NCBI GenBank assembly: GCA_963703665.1
Contig: CAVPFB010000004.1
Location: 682,001 to 746,000, forward strand
Direction: 5' to 3'
DNA: 64,000 nucleotides
DNA from: AP-15 sp963703665
GTDB taxonomy: Bacteria; Pseudomonadota; Alphaproteobacteria; ATCC43930; CGMCC-115725
Below the pieces are notes generated by a model that saw only the letters and a list, made by a program, of their open reading frames with translations, did not search any database and was not told where the DNA came from. The position numbers were made by a program, and so were the translations under genes. Of this stretch, positions 52,498-61,764 are shown one piece after another. Each line of letters begins with the position of its first letter. The stretch's first letter is position 1.

Positions 52498-53610
52498 ATG
52501 GCGGAATATAAGCTGATCTCCGCGGATTCGCATGTCAGCGAGCCGCCGGATTTGTGGGCATCGCGGGTCGACCAAAAATACCGCGAGCGGGCGCCGCAGC
52601 TGATGGTCAACCCGCCGGGCAAGGAGGGCGCCTACTTTCATTACGAGGGCTATGCGCCGCATCCGATCGGCATCGGTCTCGGCGCCGGCAAGAGCCCCGA
52701 AGAGCTGAAGGAATTCCTGACCAAGGCGACCTATGCCGACGCCCGGCCCGGCGGCTGGGACCCGGCCGAGCGGCAAAAGGACAACGCCGTCGACGGGGTC
52801 GAGGCCGACGTGCTGTACACGACCTTGGGCTTCCGCATCTTCTGGCTCAAGGACCCGGGGCTGCAGGCCGACTGCTTCCGCGTCTACAACGACTGGCTCG
52901 CCGAATTCGTCAGCTATGACAAGAAGCACATGGCTGGGCTGCCGATGATCTCGCTCTACGACCCCAAGGCCGGCGCCCGCGAGCTCGAGCGCTGCGCCAA
53001 GATGGGCCTCAAGGGGGCGATGATCTGGTGCTCGCCGCCGGACGAGCAGCCCTACAGCTCGGACCTCTACGACCCGTTCTGGGCGGCCGCCGAGGAGCTG
53101 CGCATGCCGGTCAGCCTGCACGCGATCACCGGCATGGGCATGGAAAGCCAGTACAATTGGGGCGAGCGCTACATGCGCGCGACGGTGCTGTCGCATGAGG
53201 TCGAGCGCTCGTTCAGCGTGCTGATCTTCTCGGGCGTGCTCGATCGATTCCCGCAACTGCAGATCGTCTCGGCCGAAAACAATTGCGGCTGGATCCCCTA
53301 TTATTTGCAGCGGATGGACCGCGCCTTCGAGCGCCAGCGCATCGCGGCCGGATTTACCAACAAGCTGAAGCCGAGCGAATATTTCCAGCGGCAGATGTGG
53401 TGCACCTATATCGACGACTATGTCGGGGTGGCGAGCCGCCGGTTCATCGGCGTCGACCGGATGATGTGGTCGTCGGACTACCCGCACCAGGCCTCGTCCT
53501 GGCCTCATTCGCAGCAGGTCGTGGCCCGCGACTTCGAGGATGCCAGCGCCGAGGACCGGTTCAAGATCACCCGCGGCAACGCCGCCCGCCTCTACGGCTT
53601 CGCCGCCTGA
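52498..53610 (+). CDS. Amidohydrolase_2 family protein
   Basis: I use the ATG at 52498 (MAEYKLISADSHVSEPPDLW) with GGGAGGG upstream; a GTG two codons earlier is possible. The 370-residue TIM barrel has SADSHV, VSLHAITGMG and MMWSSDYPHQASSWPHS metal motifs and ends NAARLYGF. It resembles the 7.1-8.3 kb gene and is the fifth amidohydrolase in the window. It is a single gene before a hairpin and the tRNA-Sec gene. Confidence 0.87.
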   Translation: MAEYKLISADSHVSEPPDLWASRVDQKYRERAPQLMVNPPGKEGAYFHYEGYAPHPIGIGLGAGKSPEELKEFLTKATYADARPGGWDPAERQKDNAVDGVEADVLYTTLGFRIFWLKDPGLQADCFRVYNDWLAEFVSYDKKHMAGLPMISLYDPKAGARELERCAKMGLKGAMIWCSPPDEQPYSSDLYDPFWAAAEELRMPVSLHAITGMGMESQYNWGERYMRATVLSHEVERSFSVLIFSGVLDRFPQLQIVSAENNCGWIPYYLQRMDRAFERQRIAAGFTNKLKPSEYFQRQMWCTYIDDYVGVASRRFIGVDRMMWSSDYPHQASSWPHSQQVVARDFEDASAEDRFKITRGNAARLYGFAA

Positions 53611-53629
53611 GCTCGCCGCACCACCCAGT

Positions 53630-53652
53630 GCCGGCTGATTGCCTCAGCCGGC
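53630..53652 (+). terminator. Hairpin after the amidohydrolase gene
   Basis: GCCGGCTGA and TCAGCCGGC are perfect complements around a 5-nt TTGCC loop, 19 bp after the stop codon. A second GC-rich hairpin lies near 53680-53700. There is no U-tract. Confidence 0.5.
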
Positions 53653-53745
53653 GCCGGCCTGGTCCCTCGATGAATTGTTCCCGGCGCCAGTCAGCGCCGG
53701 CGCTCCGCGGTTTGCTTGCGGCTGAAACTGCGCTATTCCAGCCGC

Positions 53746-53837
53746 GGAAGAGTATCGTCCCCGGTGGGGCGCGCGGTCTTCAAAACCGTCGGGGGGCGCG
53801 AAGGCGTCCCCGGTAGGTTCGACTCCTGCCTCTTCCG
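53746..53837 (+). tRNA. selC: tRNA-Sec (anticodon TCA)
   Basis: The 92 nt fold as a selenocysteine tRNA: acceptor GGAAGAG with CTCTTCC and discriminator G, a long D arm, anticodon arm GCGGT-CTTCAAA-ACCGT with TCA at 53780-53782, a long variable arm (GGGG..GCGAAGGC..CCCC), and T arm GTAGG-TTCGACT-CCTGC. CCA is not encoded. It is closely similar to E. coli selC. It decodes UGA as selenocysteine with SelB and needs SelA and SelD, none of which lie in this window. Confidence 0.93.
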
Positions 53838-53888
53838 CTTCCCGCCCCAGAGGCGAAGGCGGGCGGCCGGGCCGGCGCCGCGAGCGGG

Positions 53889-54263
53889 CTATTTGTTGCA
53901 GTCGCTGGCCCGCACGACGCAGTCGCCGGCTTTGCCTTTCTGACAGTTCGACAGCGCCGCCAGCCGCGCCTCGTCCTTGGTCTTGCGCGCGGCGGCGCCG
54001 ACGAATTTGCCGCTGGCGATCGTCGCCAGCGCCGCGCATTGCTTGGCGCCGGTACGAATGATGACCTTGCAGCCGGTGGCGCCGCAATCGCTGAGCGCCG
54101 CCTCGGCGGCCTCTCGCGCCGTCGCCCGGTTCCAGGTCCCGCCGTACTTGCCGCTTTGCCGGTCCCAGGCGATCGCCCCGTAGCCGGCGAGCGCCGGCGT
54201 CGCCGCGAGCAGGATCGAGACGACGGCGAAGAGTGCGGCGGGGGTCGGGATCAGGCGGCGCAT
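53889..54263 (-). CDS. DUF4189-domain exported protein
   Basis: The 124-residue protein has a signal peptide (AALFAVVSILLAATPALAG) and the DUF4189 pattern YGAIAWDRQSGKYGGTWN, EAAEAALSDCG, C.V..., with paired Cys that probably form disulfides. Function unknown. It lies just after the tRNA-Sec gene on the other strand. Confidence 0.78.
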   Translation of the reverse strand: MRRLIPTPAALFAVVSILLAATPALAGYGAIAWDRQSGKYGGTWNRATAREAAEAALSDCGATGCKVIIRTGAKQCAALATIASGKFVGAAARKTKDEARLAALSNCQKGKAGDCVVRASDCNK

Positions 54264-54445
54264 CGGACGGTTCTCCCCTCAATGATCGTGTCGCGGCATC
54301 GGCGCACGCGGCATCTATCGCAAAGATTGCCGTCGCCGTCGAGGGCTGGCGCCGCGGTCCGGGACACCGCTCGCACACGCGCTTGTCGGATCGCCGTGCC
54401 GCCCCGCGGCGTTAGCCGGGCGAACCCGGCCGACCGGATGAGCGC

Positions 54446-55964
54446 ATGAGCAATCCCTACATCGAATGGCTGACCGCGTTTTCGAGCTTCATGCTGCTGG
54501 CGCAGCCGGCCGCTGCACCTCACGCGCTCGCCGCCGACACGACCTCGGTGCTCGAGTATCACGGCAGCCCCGACCGAAACGGCAACTTCACTGTCCCGGA
54601 TCTGACCTGGCAGCGCGCGCGGGGGCTCCACCTCGATGCGAATTTCCGCCCCGGCTTCTCGGGCCATCTCTACGCCCAGCCGCTCTACTGGCAACCGCCC
54701 GGAGCGGCTTCGGGGCAGCTGATCGTCGCCACCGAAGACGACACCGTGCTGGCGATCGACGCGCGGTCCGGGAACACGGTCTGGTCGCGCAGCCTCGGCC
54801 GCCCGGTGCCGCTCTCGACCCAGCCCTGCGGCAATATCGACCCGCTCGGGATCACCGGCACCCCGATCATCGATCGACAATCCCAGGCGGTCTATCTCGA
54901 CGCGATGGTCGCCGAGTCGTCGGGGCCGCGGCACCTGATCTTCGCCCTGTCGCTGAAAGACGGCGCGCCGCTGCCGGGCTGGCCGGTCGATGTCGCAGCG
55001 GCATTGGCGGCGCATGGGCGGCATTTCAACGCCGCCGATCAGAATGAGCGCGGCGCGCTCGCGATCCTCGACGGCCGGGTCTATGTCCCCTATGGCGGCC
55101 ATTTCGGCGATTGCGGCGACTACCGCGGCTGGGTGGTCGGGAGTGGCGCTCAATGATCCCGGCGATGTCGTCGGCTGGAGCACGCGCGGGCGCGGCGGCG
55201 GGATCTGGGCGCCGGGCGGCATCGCCGGCGACGGGCGATCGCTGTTCGTCGCCACCGGCAATACCTTCGGCGCCCGGCGGTGGAGCGATGGCGAGGCGGT
55301 GTTTCGCCTATCCCCCGGCCTCGCCCGTAACGACCGGCCGCAGGATTACTTCGCGCCGTCCGACTGGCGCTCCCTCGATTCGGAAGACGCCGATCTGGGC
55401 GGCACCAGCCCCTTGCCGCTGGACACGCCGGCCGGCAACGGCGCGCAGCGGCTGATCCTGGCGCTCGGCAAGGACGCGCGCGCCTATCTGCTCGACCGCG
55501 ACAATCTTGGCGGCATCGGCGGCAGCCTCGTCGCCGAGACCGTCTCGACCGAGCCGATCCGCACGGCAGCTTCCGCCTACCCGGCCGCCGACGGCCTCTT
55601 TGTCGCATTCCAGGGGCCGGGCGCGCATTGCCCGGCACAGGGTCGCGGCGGCGCGCTGACCGTGCTGAAGATCCGCGCCGGATCGCCCCCCGCTCTCGCC
55701 ACTGCCTGGTGCGCGGCGTTCCGCGGCCGCGGCTCGCCGGTGGTCACCACCACCGACGGGCGCGCCAACCCGATCGTCTGGGTCGTCGGCGCCGAAGGCG
55801 ACGATCGGCTGCACGGCTATCGCGGCGACACCGGCGAGACGCTGTTCGATGGCGGCGGCCCCGGCGAGGCGATGACCGGCCTCCACCACTTCCAGGACCT
55901 CCTGCCGGCCGGCGACCGGCTCTATGTCGGCGCCGACAACCGCCTCTACGCCTTCTCTTACTGA
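54446..55964 (+). pseudogene. Exported PQQ/WD-like beta-propeller protein, one frameshift
   Basis: MSNPYIEWLTAFSSFMLLAQPAAA is a signal peptide. The first 235 residues show propeller repeats (GQLIVATEDDTVLAIDARSGNTVWSR, GTPIIDRQSQAVYLDAM). At GWVVG (near 55140) one extra base shifts the frame and VALNDPGDVVGWSTRGRGGGIW continues to the stop at 55964 (RLYVGADNRLYAFSY), giving about 505 residues of outer-membrane-assembly/quinoprotein-like propeller. Ligand unknown. Probably intact apart from a sequencing indel. Confidence 0.75.
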
Positions 55965-56001
55965 CCCTCTGCGCGGTGCCGTCGAGGGCGGACCGGCTCG
56001 C

Positions 56002-57525
56002 TCACGGGGCGCCGGCGAGGTCGAACAGGCGGTGCAGCCGGTCGGAGAACCAGCCGGCCACACGATTGGCCGGCACCGATGTGTCGATCTCGGGCGAGGC
56101 GATCAGCTGGCCGGCGGCCTGACGCCGCGCCAATGCCCGGCATAGCTCTTGCGCGACCGGCGGGCGCGCCTCCAGAATCGGCGCCAGATCGTCTTTGGCC
56201 AGCTCATAGATCGTGGCCGGCGCCAGCGCCGAGATCCTGGCCGTGGCGGGGGCCCCGGTCAGCAGCCCGATCTCGCCGAAATGGTCGCCCGGGCCGAGGC
56301 GCATGATCTCGATCTCGCCCTCGGTCGAGACATGGGTCAGCGACAGCACGCCGGCGCCGATCATGAACAGTGCGTTCAACACGGTTCCCGGCGCGACCAG
56401 GGTCTCGCCCTGCTCATAGTGCTTTTGCTTCAGCTTCGCCGCCAAGGACCGCCGCTCGTCCGCGGTCAGCGCGGCAAAGATCTCGATCAGGCCGAGCGCC
56501 CGTTCCTCGGCGGTCTGCCGCAGCGCTCGCCCATCGGCCGCCGGCGCCCAGTAGGGCGGGCTCTGCGTCGAAGCCAGTTCGATGCCGGCCGCCGCCAGGT
56601 GCCGGGACATCAGATCGAACAGCTCGTTCTGCGCCCGGCCGGACTGAGCGAGCTCTTCGACGAAAACGGTGATCTCGTATTCGGTGTAGCTCGCGGTGAT
56701 CGACTTGACCATGATCGAGGGCCCCGGCGTCGCCAGGACCAGCCGCGAATTCAGGATCGCCTTTTCGAGGATCTCGGCGCCGGACGCGGGTGAGGCCTTG
56801 GCGTCGAGCTGGATCGTCACCGTGATCCCGTGAATCCCGGAAGGCGAGCTGGAATTGACGATCTTGGCCTTGGCGATGGCGCTGTTCGGTACGATCGCCA
56901 GATCGCGCTTCGCAGTCAGCACCAGCGTCGCGCGCCAGTTCATCTCGATGACGCGGCCGTCGGTGGCGCCGTCGATGCTGATCCAGTCGCCCGGCCGGTA
57001 GGGCCGGCTGAAATTCAACACGATGCCGGAAAACACGTCGCTCAACGTGCTCTGCAGCGCCAGGCCGAGAATGATGGCGATGGCTCCCGAGGTCGCCAAC
57101 AGCCCCTGGATCGGCAGGTCGAAGACATAGGCGATAATGGCGAAAAGGGCGGCGAGATAAACGAGGCCGGAGAGCAGGTCCTGAACCAGCTTGCTCTCGC
57201 GCGGCCGATGCTCGGTGACGACGAAGGCGCGCAGCAGCCCGACCAGGAACCAGGCCGACCACAACCACCACGCGATCTTCAGGGCGCCGTGGACCACGTC
57301 GCGGAACGGGCCGCCGGTCATCCGCAACGGCTGGTACGGAACGACCCCGGCGCGCAGCAACACCAGGGTCAGCGCAAACAGCAAAATGACCCGCACGATC
57401 GCCCGGCGCAGCGGGTGCCGGCGAAACGCCAGGTGCGTCACCAGCCCGCTTAGAGCGAACAGAACCAGGGCGGCGACCAGCGGGTCATCGGCCGCCGTCA
57501 TCATGCGAACCGGGATGTCCATCAT
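56002..57525 (-). CDS. MscS-family channel with C-terminal cyclic-nucleotide-binding domain
   Basis: The 507-residue protein has five or so N-terminal hydrophobic segments and the MscS pore/beta domain (ATSGAIAIILGLALQSTLSDVFSGIVLNF, RPGDWISIDGATDGRVIEMNWR). A Crp-like cNMP-binding domain follows (about 365-490: EQGETLVAPGTVLNALFMI, RLGPGDHFGEIGLLTGAPATARISA). Fusion to a cNMP domain suggests an inner-membrane channel gated or modulated by cAMP/cGMP, as described for the bCNG subset of MscS proteins. Confidence 0.9.
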   Translation of the reverse strand: MMDIPVRMMTAADDPLVAALVLFALSGLVTHLAFRRHPLRRAIVRVILLFALTLVLLRAGVVPYQPLRMTGGPFRDVVHGALKIAWWLWSAWFLVGLLRAFVVTEHRPRESKLVQDLLSGLVYLAALFAIIAYVFDLPIQGLLATSGAIAIILGLALQSTLSDVFSGIVLNFSRPYRPGDWISIDGATDGRVIEMNWRATLVLTAKRDLAIVPNSAIAKAKIVNSSSPSGIHGITVTIQLDAKASPASGAEILEKAILNSRLVLATPGPSIMVKSITASYTEYEITVFVEELAQSGRAQNELFDLMSRHLAAAGIELASTQSPPYWAPAADGRALRQTAEERALGLIEIFAALTADERRSLAAKLKQKHYEQGETLVAPGTVLNALFMIGAGVLSLTHVSTEGEIEIMRLGPGDHFGEIGLLTGAPATARISALAPATIYELAKDDLAPILEARPPVAQELCRALARRQAAGQLIASPEIDTSVPANRVAGWFSDRLHRLFDLAGAP

Positions 57526-57898
57526 CTGGCCGCGTCTACGATCATCGCTCGGATATGGCGGAGATTAGGCCGAATTCGCCGCCTCGGCCATCCCCGGCCA
57601 GGCCCGCCGGGCGGCGCGATCGTGCCGGATGCCGATCCCTCCTGAGCCCGCGAAGCATTGAAAAATCCGCCATTCTTGGAACGGGCTGTGTCGACCGCCG
57701 ATCCGGCGCGGATGGCCGGATCGAGTCCACGGCTGTCCGGTTCAGGTTTTCTATAAGCTGAGAATGACAATGGTGCACACCGATAGGGTCTCAGAACCCG
57801 TCGCGCGCATGACGGCGTTGCATCGTGTGATACGAAACGGCTACACGCGTTTTTCGCAGGCGGAATTTCCCCGCACGAGCTCGGGAGGCAGGCGGGCC

Positions 57899-58471
57899 GT
57901 GTCGCTGGCGGCAGAAAAGGCGGATGTCGAAGCCCGGGTCTCGCTCGGCGGGCTGTTCGCCGGGTTTTTGAAGGCGGCGCTGTGCAGCACCGGCGGCGGC
58001 CTCCTGGTGTGGACCCGCCGGGTGATCGTCGAACAGCGGCGCTGGATGAGCGCCGCCGAGTTTGCAGACACGCTCAGCCTCTGCCAATTTCTGCCCGGCG
58101 CCAATTTCGCCAATCTGTCGGTCTGCGTCGGGGCCAAATTCCGCGGCGTCTGGGGCGCCGTCGCCGCCTTTTTGGGCTTGACCCTGGTGCCGTTGGCGCT
58201 CGCGCTCGGCCTCGGGGTCGGCTACCTCCACGTCGCCCACCTGGCCGTATTGCAGCGAACCCTGGGCGGGGTGTCGAGCGCCGCAGCCGGGCTGGTGATC
58301 GCGACCGGGCTCAAAATGCTGTCGCCCTATCGCCGCCGCCCAATGGCGCTGCTGTTCGCCCTCTTGGCTTTCGCCGGCATCGTCTTGACCCGGCTGCCGC
58401 TCCCGGCGGTGCTGCTCGGCCTGGCGCCGTTCAGCATCGCGGTGCCCTGGCTCCAGGCGCGGCGGGCATGA
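57899..58471 (+). CDS. Chromate transporter family protein, N-terminal half (ChrA domain)
   Basis: I choose GTG at 57899 because GGAGG lies 10 bp upstream and homology begins at VSLGGLFAGFLKAALCSTGGG; the longer ATG frame from 57764 is not conserved. The 190 residues have W.S..EF.DTLSLCQFLPGANFANLSVCVG, the CHR-domain signature, and several membrane helices. Its stop overlaps the next gene (ATGA). The pair together equals a two-domain ChrA that exports chromate or related oxyanions. Confidence 0.85.
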   Translation: MSLAAEKADVEARVSLGGLFAGFLKAALCSTGGGLLVWTRRVIVEQRRWMSAAEFADTLSLCQFLPGANFANLSVCVGAKFRGVWGAVAAFLGLTLVPLALALGLGVGYLHVAHLAVLQRTLGGVSSAAAGLVIATGLKMLSPYRRRPMALLFALLAFAGIVLTRLPLPAVLLGLAPFSIAVPWLQARRA

Positions 58472-59004
58472 TGGGCCACCCGGCCGCGGCCGTCTCGCTG
58501 TCGGCGCATCTCGCGGCGCTGTCGCTGATCAGCTTTGGCGGCATCCCGGTCATCCTGCCGCAGATCCACCAGCTGGTCGTGGTCGCCAACGGCTGGGCGA
58601 CGGACCGCGAATTCGCCGATTTTTTCGCGCTGTCGCAGGTCATGCCCGGGCCGAACTTCATTTTCATGCTGAGCCTGATCGGGTGGAAGCTGGGCGGCCC
58701 GTTGGGAGCGGTCGCGGCCACCCTCGGGATCGCCGGGCCGTCCTGCGGCTTGACGTTCATCGGCTTTCGCCTGTGGCACCGATTTCGCGACGCGCCGTGG
58801 CGGCTGACCGTCAGCCGCGGCGTCGTGCCGTTGACGATCGGCTTGATCATCGCCGGCGGCTGGGTGCTGGCGCAAACCCCCGGCAACGGTTGGCGGGGAC
58901 TGGCGCTGACCGCGGCTACCGCGGGGTTGCTGCTGAGAACCCGGATCAGCCCGCTGTGGTTGCTCGGCGCGGGCGGGGTCTTGGGCGGACTCGGCCTGCT
59001 GTGA
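58468..59004 (+). CDS. Chromate transporter family protein, second half (ChrA domain)
   Basis: The 178-residue protein begins MMGHPAAAVSLSAHLAALSLISFGGIPVILPQIH, with REFADFFALSQVMPGPNFIFMLSLIGWKLGG, the CHR signature matching that of the upstream gene. ATGA overlap with that gene indicates coupled translation and a heteromeric transporter of two short CHR proteins. Confidence 0.87.
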   Translation: MMGHPAAAVSLSAHLAALSLISFGGIPVILPQIHQLVVVANGWATDREFADFFALSQVMPGPNFIFMLSLIGWKLGGPLGAVAATLGIAGPSCGLTFIGFRLWHRFRDAPWRLTVSRGVVPLTIGLIIAGGWVLAQTPGNGWRGLALTAATAGLLLRTRISPLWLLGAGGVLGGLGLL

Positions 59005-59025
59005 CGAGGATCCTCTACGCGGTGG

Positions 59026-60489
59026 TCAGAAATCAACGGTGACGCGAATTCCGAGGACCAGGGCGTTTTTCAACGGCTGGGCGCTCTGCGCGCCCGGGAC
59101 GCCGGCGCGGGGGTTGACGACGAACTGCAGATCGGGCTGCACCTTGAACCACGGCGTGAGCCACGCGTAATAGGTGGCTTCGACGATCGTCTCGCCGGGG
59201 CTGTAGGGCGCGCCGGACCCGGTATAGAAGACCACGTCGCTGCCGTATTGCCGCTCGGCGGCGCTGATCCCGGCATAGGTCACCGCCAGACCCGCGATAT
59301 CGTGCGACCGGCCGGGAACCGGACCCTTCCAATTCAGCCCGCCATCGATGAACAGGTCGCTCGGATTGCGGTCGCCGGGTGCGTGCATGACCTGCAGAAA
59401 GAGACTTATGCCCTGTGCTGCGGTATTCGGCTGCCTCCAGATCGTCTGATCGATGACCGCATAGAAACCATGGTCGGTGGCGTGCCGCAGCGGCGATCCG
59501 GTGCTCTGCGGATTTGCCAAGGACAGCCCGTCGGTGGCGGTCAGCGGATCGGCGAACGGCCCGGTCGCCACCCACATCCCGAGCTTGTAGGTGCCCGGCT
59601 GACCAAAGCGCGCCAAAACGCCGGGCGAATACCACAGCTCGGCGAAGGAAAGCGTGTGATCGTTGAGGCGGAACGCGGTGCCGTGCAGGTCGCGCTGCTG
59701 CGGGTCGCCGACGCCGGGCGGGGCCGGATCGTCGGTATAGACCGCGCCGATCAAGGTGATCTCGTCGTTCGCCTGAAACTGGCCGCGGACGAACGGCGAG
59801 GCGAGTGGATAGTTGGGGCCGCCCGAGGGCAGATCGAGCGCCAGCAGCGCCGGAAAACCAAAGCTCGAATTCAGGAACAGGCCGGCGTATTGCGACAGCA
59901 TCAGCTCGTCGTTGGCGCCCTCCTGGCCGAACCGCAGCGAGAACTTGTTGCCGAACAGCTGCTGCTCGAACCACAGGTCATAGAGCTTGGCGCTCGGGGT
60001 CGCCTCGAGGCCGCTGATCAGCTGCAGGGAGCCGACGAGCTCTGGGGTCGGCCCGATGCCGTGGACCTGAAAGCCGCTGACGAAGACATGCGCGCCCGGC
60101 CAGCGGGCTTTTGTCGCCGCATCGAGATCGATGCACAGGCTGGCGAGAGCCAGGCCGTCATAGGCGGCGCCCCGCCTCAGCCCGCCGGTCAGATTGCCCC
60201 ATAACTCGCTCTGTTCCTGCAGGCCGAAGCCGATGCCGTAATCCAACAGGCGGCTGCGCAACCCGTCCCAGTCGCCGAGCAGCGTGTCCGGCGCGCAGGC
60301 GTCGGCGGGGCCATCCCAAATCTGCGCCGACCCGGCGGCGGGCGCGACGAATGCCCCTAGCGCAAAGGCCAGCAACGCCCTCAGCGGCCGACAGAAGCGA
60401 CACAGGACCGAGCCGTCAGCAGCGCCCGCCGCCCGTGCGGCGCCCGGCAATCGAGCGCGAGGCCTCAATGGAACCGCCGCCCATTTCAA
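59026..60489 (-). CDS. OprB-family carbohydrate-selective porin
   Basis: The 487 residues include a signal segment (LRALLAFALGAFVAPAAGSAQ, the upstream 35 residues may not be translated) and OprB blocks LLGDWDGLRSRLLDYGIGFGLQEQSELWGN, LYDLWFEQQLFGNKFSLRFGQE, GETIVEATYYAWLTPWFKVQPDLQFVVNPRAG and the final beta-strand NALVLGIRVTVDF ending in F. It forms an outer-membrane channel for sugars or other small solutes. Confidence 0.9.
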   Translation of the reverse strand: MKWAAVPLRPRARLPGAARAAGAADGSVLCRFCRPLRALLAFALGAFVAPAAGSAQIWDGPADACAPDTLLGDWDGLRSRLLDYGIGFGLQEQSELWGNLTGGLRRGAAYDGLALASLCIDLDAATKARWPGAHVFVSGFQVHGIGPTPELVGSLQLISGLEATPSAKLYDLWFEQQLFGNKFSLRFGQEGANDELMLSQYAGLFLNSSFGFPALLALDLPSGGPNYPLASPFVRGQFQANDEITLIGAVYTDDPAPPGVGDPQQRDLHGTAFRLNDHTLSFAELWYSPGVLARFGQPGTYKLGMWVATGPFADPLTATDGLSLANPQSTGSPLRHATDHGFYAVIDQTIWRQPNTAAQGISLFLQVMHAPGDRNPSDLFIDGGLNWKGPVPGRSHDIAGLAVTYAGISAAERQYGSDVVFYTGSGAPYSPGETIVEATYYAWLTPWFKVQPDLQFVVNPRAGVPGAQSAQPLKNALVLGIRVTVDF

Positions 60490-60518
60490 CAGCCGGTTCC
60501 GCTTGGCGGGGGATCGGC

Positions 60519-61307
60519 TCAGAGCGCCGATGTCTTAAGCCGCAATTCCCTCCGGCTCGTCGTGACGTGCTCCGTCCTGGCGCCGAAGACCAAGCCGATG
60601 GTTGTCCACATGATCAGCTGTGCCCCCAACGAGGCAATTCTGAACTGCCACAGCACGACAGCCGGGAATTGTCCCGGCACCTCGTTGATGGTCGGCAACG
60701 CCAAGCCGGCCGCGACCACGACGATCAGATACGCGGCGCCGGCGATCAATGCCGCGTTCCACCCGCCATAGCGAGCGACCAGCCGCAGACGGAGCATTCC
60801 CGCCGCGATCATCGCGGCGAGCGAGATCGCGATCATGCTGAAATACAGCGCCGTGCGCGGGCCGATGGTGGCCGGATCGCCGACGGATGGCGGGTTTGCC
60901 GGATATTTTAGATTTGGCACGACATAGACGGCGACAAGGCCCACAGCCGCCAGCAAGGCCGCCGTGGCTCGCGGGCCCAACTCGCTCGCCCGGCCATAGG
61001 CTAAGGAGAACGCCAGCGCGAACAGCCCGCCGAACGACACACTATAAACCATGACGCCGGTGAACAGGCCAAGGCCCGCCTGAACCCGTCGGCTGACCAG
61101 CTCGGGCTCTGGTTCTTCCGTCGGCGCGGGCAAGCCTTGAGCGACCAAGGCGCGCGCTTTCGCCTGAGCTTTTGCCTGGTCCAGCTGCGTTTCAAAGGCG
61201 ATGGCGCGGTCGACCTGCGGCTCGCCAACGATCTTCAAAAAGCCGAAACAGAGGAAGCCGGCGACAATACCAATCAGCATCCCGCGCAGCAGCAGCGCGC
61301 CCGCCAC
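60519..61307 (-). CDS. cbtA: CbtA-family cobalt transporter subunit
   Basis: The 262-residue integral membrane protein begins RGMLIGIVAGFLCFGFLKIVGEPQVDRAIAFE and contains five hydrophobic segments with VVPNLKYPANPPSVGDPATIG, the CbtA signature. It lies 15 bp after cbtB and downstream of a cobalamin riboswitch, the standard arrangement for B12-controlled cobalt uptake. Confidence 0.92.
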   Translation of the reverse strand: MAGALLLRGMLIGIVAGFLCFGFLKIVGEPQVDRAIAFETQLDQAKAQAKARALVAQGLPAPTEEPEPELVSRRVQAGLGLFTGVMVYSVSFGGLFALAFSLAYGRASELGPRATAALLAAVGLVAVYVVPNLKYPANPPSVGDPATIGPRTALYFSMIAISLAAMIAAGMLRLRLVARYGGWNAALIAGAAYLIVVVAAGLALPTINEVPGQFPAVVLWQFRIASLGAQLIMWTTIGLVFGARTEHVTTSRRELRLKTSAL

Positions 61308-61322
61308 GATGCAGGCTTTCGT

Positions 61323-61532
61323 TTAGTGGCAGGGAAAGCCGAGCAGATGACGCCCGTCATGGACAAACTCATGCACATACATGCCCCGGATCAGCGAGGT
61401 TGCGCCTTCTTCTGCGCCGACGAAATAGATCGCCAGCATCAGCAGCAGGCCGCCGAGGATTGCCCACTGCAAAATCTCGCGAAGCGGAACGGCGACTGGC
61501 CGTGTCGTGGGGGTGGAGGAAGTGATGCTCAT
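61323..61532 (-). CDS. cbtB: CbtB-family cobalt transporter subunit
   Basis: The start is the ATG at 61532 behind AAGGAG. At 69 residues it has one membrane helix (REILQWAILGGLLLMLAIYFVGAE) and the C-terminal His-rich tail MYVHEFVHDGRHLLGFPCH proposed to bind cobalt. It forms a two-gene operon with cbtA. Confidence 0.93.
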   Translation of the reverse strand: MSITSSTPTTRPVAVPLREILQWAILGGLLLMLAIYFVGAEEGATSLIRGMYVHEFVHDGRHLLGFPCH

Positions 61533-61577
61533 CGCTGGATCTCCTTGGATTTCGCGTCCGGTTAGAGGCCTATCCGA

Positions 61578-61674
61578 TTGCGAGGGGGGTCTGACTCTCG
61601 GCTCGCCTTCTCTGCGCGAGCCAATCACAGTGGCGCGACCGTGCCGGGCTTTCACCGGCTTCCGCACCTCGCAA
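61578..61674 (-). promoter_or_regulatory. Cobalamin riboswitch in the cbtB leader
   Basis: On the minus strand the sequence contains AAGCCGGTGAAAGCCCGGC, then ACGGTCGCGCCACTG (the B12 box core GCCACTG), and GAGCCGAGAGTCAGACC, closed by a P1 stem TGCGAGG with CCTCGCA. Position 46-142 nt before the cbtB ATG fits adenosylcobalamin repression of the operon. Confidence 0.93.
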
Positions 61675-61764
61675 CGATCACATTGATGATAGAAAATGAT
61701 CTGCGGCAATGTCAAGCAGCCGACCGAGTCGAGCGGGACCGCTCGGATGCAGCCGAAAGGCGCC

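Noticed and set aside
57522..57778. Short minus-strand frames between the channel and chromate genes
   Set aside because: They cross repeat-like sequence (GCGCGGATGGCCGGATCGAG) and have no protein features.
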